Source: Glandiceps talaboti (taxonomy: Eukaryota > Hemichordata > Enteropneusta > Spengelidae). From it: DNA of 64,000 nt. This document shows, piece after piece, positions 60,167-64,000 of the stretch (its first letter is position 1; the number at the start of each line of letters is the position of its first letter). Below the pieces are notes generated by a model. It saw nothing but the letters and a program-made list of their open reading frames with translations, was not told where the DNA came from and did not search any database. The position numbers and the translations under genes were made by a program. The stretch covers positions 18,398,821 to 18,462,820 of the forward strand of contig NC_135570.1 of assembly GCF_964340395.1 (NCBI RefSeq). Reading direction: 5' to 3'.

Positions 60167-61240
60167 GTCCGGGACGGGGACTTATGGATTGGGTTCCGTC
60201 CATCCATCCATCTGTCCGTCCGTCCGTCCGTCCGTCCGTCCGCAGCCGTTTCTTGGAGATGCCTGGACCAATTTTTTTCAAACTTGGAACAGGGGCAACA
60301 TACAATGGCATACATATGCACGTCAATTTGTTTTATGATACGATCCAATATGGCCGCCATTTTGTTTGCAAATTTTCCATGTCCAAAGCCATAACTCAGA
60401 CATGCTTGAACAGATCTCATTCAAAGTTGGTATTAGGACAGTGTTCTATGACATACATGTGCATATCCATTTTCATCATGATACGATCCAATATGGCTGC
60501 CTGGCAGCCATTTTGTTTGCGAATTTTCCATGTCCAAAGCCATAACTCAGACATGCTTGAACAGATCTCATTCAAAGTTGGTATTAGGACAGTGTTCTAT
60601 GGCATACATGTGCATATTCATTGTTGTCATGATACGATCCAATATGGCCGCCTAGCAGCCATTTTGTTTGTGAATTTTCCATGTCCAAAGCCATAACTCA
60701 GACATGCTTGAACAGATCTCATTCAAAGTTGGTATTAGGACAGTGTTCTATGACGTACATGTGCATATTCATTGTTGTTGTGATACGATCCAATATGGCC
60801 GCCTGGCAGCCATTTTGTTTGTGATTTTTCTATGTCCAAAGCCCTAACTCAGACATGCTTGAACAGATCTCATTCAAAGTTGGTATAAGGACAGTGTTCT
60901 ATGATGTACATGTGCATATTCATTGTTGTTGTGATATGATCCAATATGGCCACCTGGCAGCCATTTTGTTTGTGATTTTTCTATGTCCAAAGCCATAACT
61001 CAGACATGCTTGAATATATCTCATTCAAAGTTGGTATTAGGACAGTGTTCTATGACGTACATGTGCATATTCATTGTTGTTGTGATACGATCCAATATGG
61101 CCACCTGGCAGCCATTTTGTTTGCGATTTTTCTATGTCCAAAGCCATAACTCAGACATGCTTGAATATATCTCATTCAAAGTTGGTATTAGGACAGTGTT
61201 CTATGACATACATGTGCATATCCATTTTCGTCGTGGTATG
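60167..61240 (+). mobile_element. Pearl-like element with GTCC tract and 151-bp core repeats
   Basis: The head AGTCCGGGACGGGGACT is a palindrome, followed by TTATGGATTGGGTTCCGTCC and (GTCC)n. GACAGTGTTCTATG recurs every 151 bp (60437, 60588, 60739 and on to about 61190), giving six core repeats. It is the intact counterpart of the LINE-split copy at 1612. Long open frames across it are repeat artefacts. Confidence 0.8.
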
Positions 61241-61404
61241 ATCCCCCATACCCGACCCATCCTTTATTGTTGTAGGCATGTTCCATGTCCAACAAGCAGA
61301 CTCAACATATCTAAGTCTGTTTGATTTAGGTTCACAAGTGTTGTTGCGTGATCAGAGTAGTGATGTCATTCTCAATGACTTGTTATTTCTGTATTTTGTT
61401 CTTA

Positions 61405-61762
61405 ATTTGCAATTTGTTCTTGTTATTTTTATTTTTCTATTATTCAAGTTCAATTATTTCACTTATGTCAAGAAACTTGCTTATTTAATAATTTACCTTT
61501 ATTTCTTATTAACATTCAATTCGTTTTAAAATTTATAATTCCGTTATTTAAGTCTGTATTTTGCATCTGATTCCACTTAAGCTCACCATTATTAAGATTT
61601 TATTTATCGTATTAAATTATTTCATTATTTCATTTGCCTAGTCAATTTAAACATTCTCAGCAATATATTTTAATTATGATGTTCTCTTAAGCTTATCATT
61701 AAATTATTTTTTCAATTCAGGATTTTGTTATTTAAGTCTATAATTTGATTATTTGTGCTTTT
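61405..61762 (+). repeat. Left arm of a terminal inverted pair
   Basis: TCAAGTTCAATTATTTCACT, ATGTCAAGAAACTTGCTTAT and TTATTTTTTCAATTCAGGAT pair with the reverse complement of 63656-64000. The arm is about 355 bp, AT-rich and diverged by indels. Confidence 0.8.
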
Positions 61763-63190
61763 CATCAATTGTAATTGTTAAAGTTTAAGTTATCAACTTC
61801 TGGGGCCTGGGTTGCTATGAAATTTGCCGCACGCATGTTGGTGGGCGACATTTAGACTGCATTGCTTGCCCGATGGCACGGCACATCAGATTACCCATAC
61901 GGAAGACACAAACAATGTTGTTGGTTCTACACATGCATTACGTTGTCACTTTTGAAGAAAATATCTGACGGCTATCGCGTCGTCCCTGCTGTCCCAAAGT
62001 AATCATTAAAATGAAGTAAAATTTACTCAGTCATGAATTTATTTGTCTTTTTCTTTTTGCTCAAAAGCCAGGATTTAGTACACATAATTTACCGAGATGT
62101 GGTGCATGCTTGTAGTGGAGCGTACGTGGGTCTAAGTTTATCTGCTCTCTGCATATGCATAGCGTCCGACATACATCGTTTACTTATCGTGGTTTGCGAC
62201 CCTGCCATATCATAATGACAATTTAGACTATTAAAAGTACAAACATCAATTCACAGTTATAACTTTATTGGCTGAATTTTATTTCTCCAGGTTGATTGCT
62301 CGAAAGTTAGAGCATAATTACAGAGGTGTTTACACTACTGTACAAAACACATGGCCAGTGTGATGATGGCATCCAGGGATGCATGGCGTATGCACTTTGC
62401 ACGTCGCTTTTTTTGTAGAAAATATGAGGATTTACAGCCCATCCAGCCCACAATCGTAATTAATATAGTACAAGTACATACATTTACTCACAGTTATAAA
62501 TTTTACTTGTCTCATTTCTCACTCAAAGGCCAGAATATAATATTAGTACATGATACAATTTACCGAGTGACAGTATTGCCATTACAACGGTGTACACTTA
62601 CCTTGACTAATGTTGTGCCTAGCATGATGATACACGTTACACCGTCCATGTGCACCACCGTGGCTCCGATTGTCCATAGAAAATACAGGTAAAGATTTAT
62701 GACCCTGCTGTATACTGTCTCATATTTACATTTAATAAAACTACACAAACATTTATTCACAGTTACGAATAATTTTTTCTCTCGAAAGTCATAGTTTGTT
62801 ACATCATGTAATTCACCGATTTTTGGGCATAAATGGCGCACATCTGTACTGCCAGCTTCATCACATTCCTGTAAAGTTGTTATAGCGTACCGAATGTAAT
62901 TGAAGACTTCATTTGGAGTATCAAAACTAAGGGCATGCCAAACAAATTCTTCTTCAACCAAAACAACTTTATGGACTGCAGTATTCAACTGATTAAACTC
63001 TGAAACATCATTCAGCAATCTAACGATTCCAGGCATATATTCACATAGATTTATAAGCTCAGTCGCCATGATGCATATGATAGTCAGTTAGTGATCAATC
63101 GTTATTGGAGAGAAGTGATGCAAATACATCATATGACGTATCGTAGGCCCCTGAACATGGTTTGCAGGCATAGAGAATAAATTAATTATT
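61763..63190. other. Interior of the inverted unit with diverged about 225-270-bp repeats
   Basis: TCACAGTTATAA-like motifs followed by CTCGAAAG or CTCAAAGG and then CATGATGTAATTTACCGA recur at about 62028, 62252, 62490 and 62758. A minus-strand open frame at 62560-63069 (169 codons, MATELINLCEYMPGIVRLLN at its start) crosses one of these units. Its first about 90 codons look protein-like, but I do not recognise them and the rest is repeat-derived, so no gene is called. Confidence 0.45.
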
Positions 63191-63655
63191 GTATTTTGGC
63201 GGAGATCTCACCGTAGTTGAAGAAATTTATTCACTGTACTTGATACACATGTTCCAGGCCAAATACGTTGCACGTTGCAGTCATAGGACGAATCTATGGC
63301 CCCAAACCATGGTTTTCAAGCATAGTGAATAAATTACTTTAAACTATGGTGAATGGTGAGATCTCCGCCAAAATAAAATATTTATCAATTGTAATTGTAA
63401 TTGTTCAAGTTTAAGTTATCAACTAAACATGGTTTGCAGGCATAGAGAATAAATTACTTTAAACTACGGTGAGATTTCCACCAAAATAAAATATTCATCA
63501 ATTGTAATTGTTCAAGTTTAAGTTATCAACTAACATAGAGAATAAATTACTTTAAACTATGGTGAGATCTCCGCCAAAATAAAATATTCATCAATTGTAA
63601 TTGTTCAAGTTTAAGTTATAAACTAAACATGGTTTGCAGGTATAGAGAATAAATT
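63191..63655 (+). repeat. Tandem GTGAGATCTCCGCCAAAATA repeat
   Basis: Three units of 110-130 bp from about 63340, with CAATTGTAATTGTTCAAGTT, AACTAAACATGGTTTGCAGG and GAATAAATTACTTTAAACTA. The reverse sense (TTTTGGCGGAGATCTCAC) occurs at about 63197. Confidence 0.8.
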
Positions 63656-64000
63656 AAAGCACGAACGAGAATCAAAATAAAGACTTAAATAACAAAATAA
63701 TGAATTGAAAAAATAATTTAATGATAAGAGAACATCATTATCATAATATATTGCTGAGAATGTTTAAATTGGCTTAGCAAGTGAAATAATTTAAAACGAT
63801 AAATAATCAAAATAATAACAATGGTGATGAAAAGAGAAATCAGATGCAAAATACAGACTTAAATAACGAAATTATAAATTTAATAAATAATTTCATGTTA
63901 AGAAATAAATCCAAATGATTTAAATAAATAAGCAAGTTTCTTGACATAAGTCAAATAATTCAACTTGAATTAATAATAGAAAAATAAAAATAAAAAGCAA
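63656..64000 (-). repeat. Right arm of the inverted pair, continuing past the window end
   Basis: Reverse complement of 61405-61762. ATAAGCAAGTTTCTTGACAT at about 63929 pairs with the left arm, and the match is still running at 64000. Confidence 0.8.

Noticed and set aside
60184-60696. 170-codon open frame
   Set aside because: It runs through the GTCC tract and 151-bp core repeats of a pearl-like element; no protein domain.
62560-63069. Confident protein-coding gene on the minus strand
   Set aside because: Only the first half looks protein-like; the rest overlaps a diverged repeated unit, and no family is recognised.

Overview
The window looks like intron-rich animal DNA, probably from a marine invertebrate. 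The evidence is short exons with GT-AG introns, AT-rich introns, 5'-truncated LINEs, and hairpin-headed repeats with GTCT/GTCC tracts that resemble the 'pearl'/Helentron-type elements known from bivalve molluscs and other animals. The species cannot be fixed from the sequence alone.

One host gene is recognisable and spans most of the window on the + strand: a RUFY (RUN and FYVE domain-containing) protein, closest in remembered family sequence to vertebrate RUFY1/RUFY2. Twelve exons (198-362, 10497-10614, 20128-20229, 20477-20671, 21125-21275, 29283-29384, 32089-32205, 32773-32940, 33283-33380, 41382-41468, 44054-44278, 44756-44882) join in one continuous frame of 1655 nt, about 551 codons. 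They cover the RUN domain, the long coiled coil and the first zinc-ligand pair of the FYVE finger. The N-terminal exons lie upstream. The rest of the FYVE finger is not visible downstream, so the last 19 kb is either one long intron or follows a gene break.

Layout: 1-11 kb holds exons 1-2, a GTCC pearl-like repeat split by a LINE, an antisense LINE relic, a 30-bp satellite and two AGCACAACTG-family elements. 11.05-20.07 kb is a 37-bp minisatellite of about 240 copies filling intron 2. 20-33.4 kb holds exons 3-9, a palindromic MITE, an antisense DIRS-like gag relic and several short tandem arrays. 33.4-41.4 kb holds nested mobile elements, including a 2000-bp hAT-like element with 8-bp target duplications. 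41.4-46.8 kb holds exons 10-12 with a 35-bp and a 52-bp array. 46.8-64 kb holds a LINE split by an AGCACAACTG element, a 5.4-kb unit with long inverted arms, further hairpin-headed repeats, and a second unit with inverted arms running off the window end.

Two patterns stand out. Tandem repeats begin within about 150 bp downstream of, or directly duplicate, the splice donors of eight of the twelve exons; in exon 5 a 48-bp unit carries five in-frame donors. Several repeat families also share one architecture: terminal palindrome, tetranucleotide tract, then 110-150-bp core repeats.
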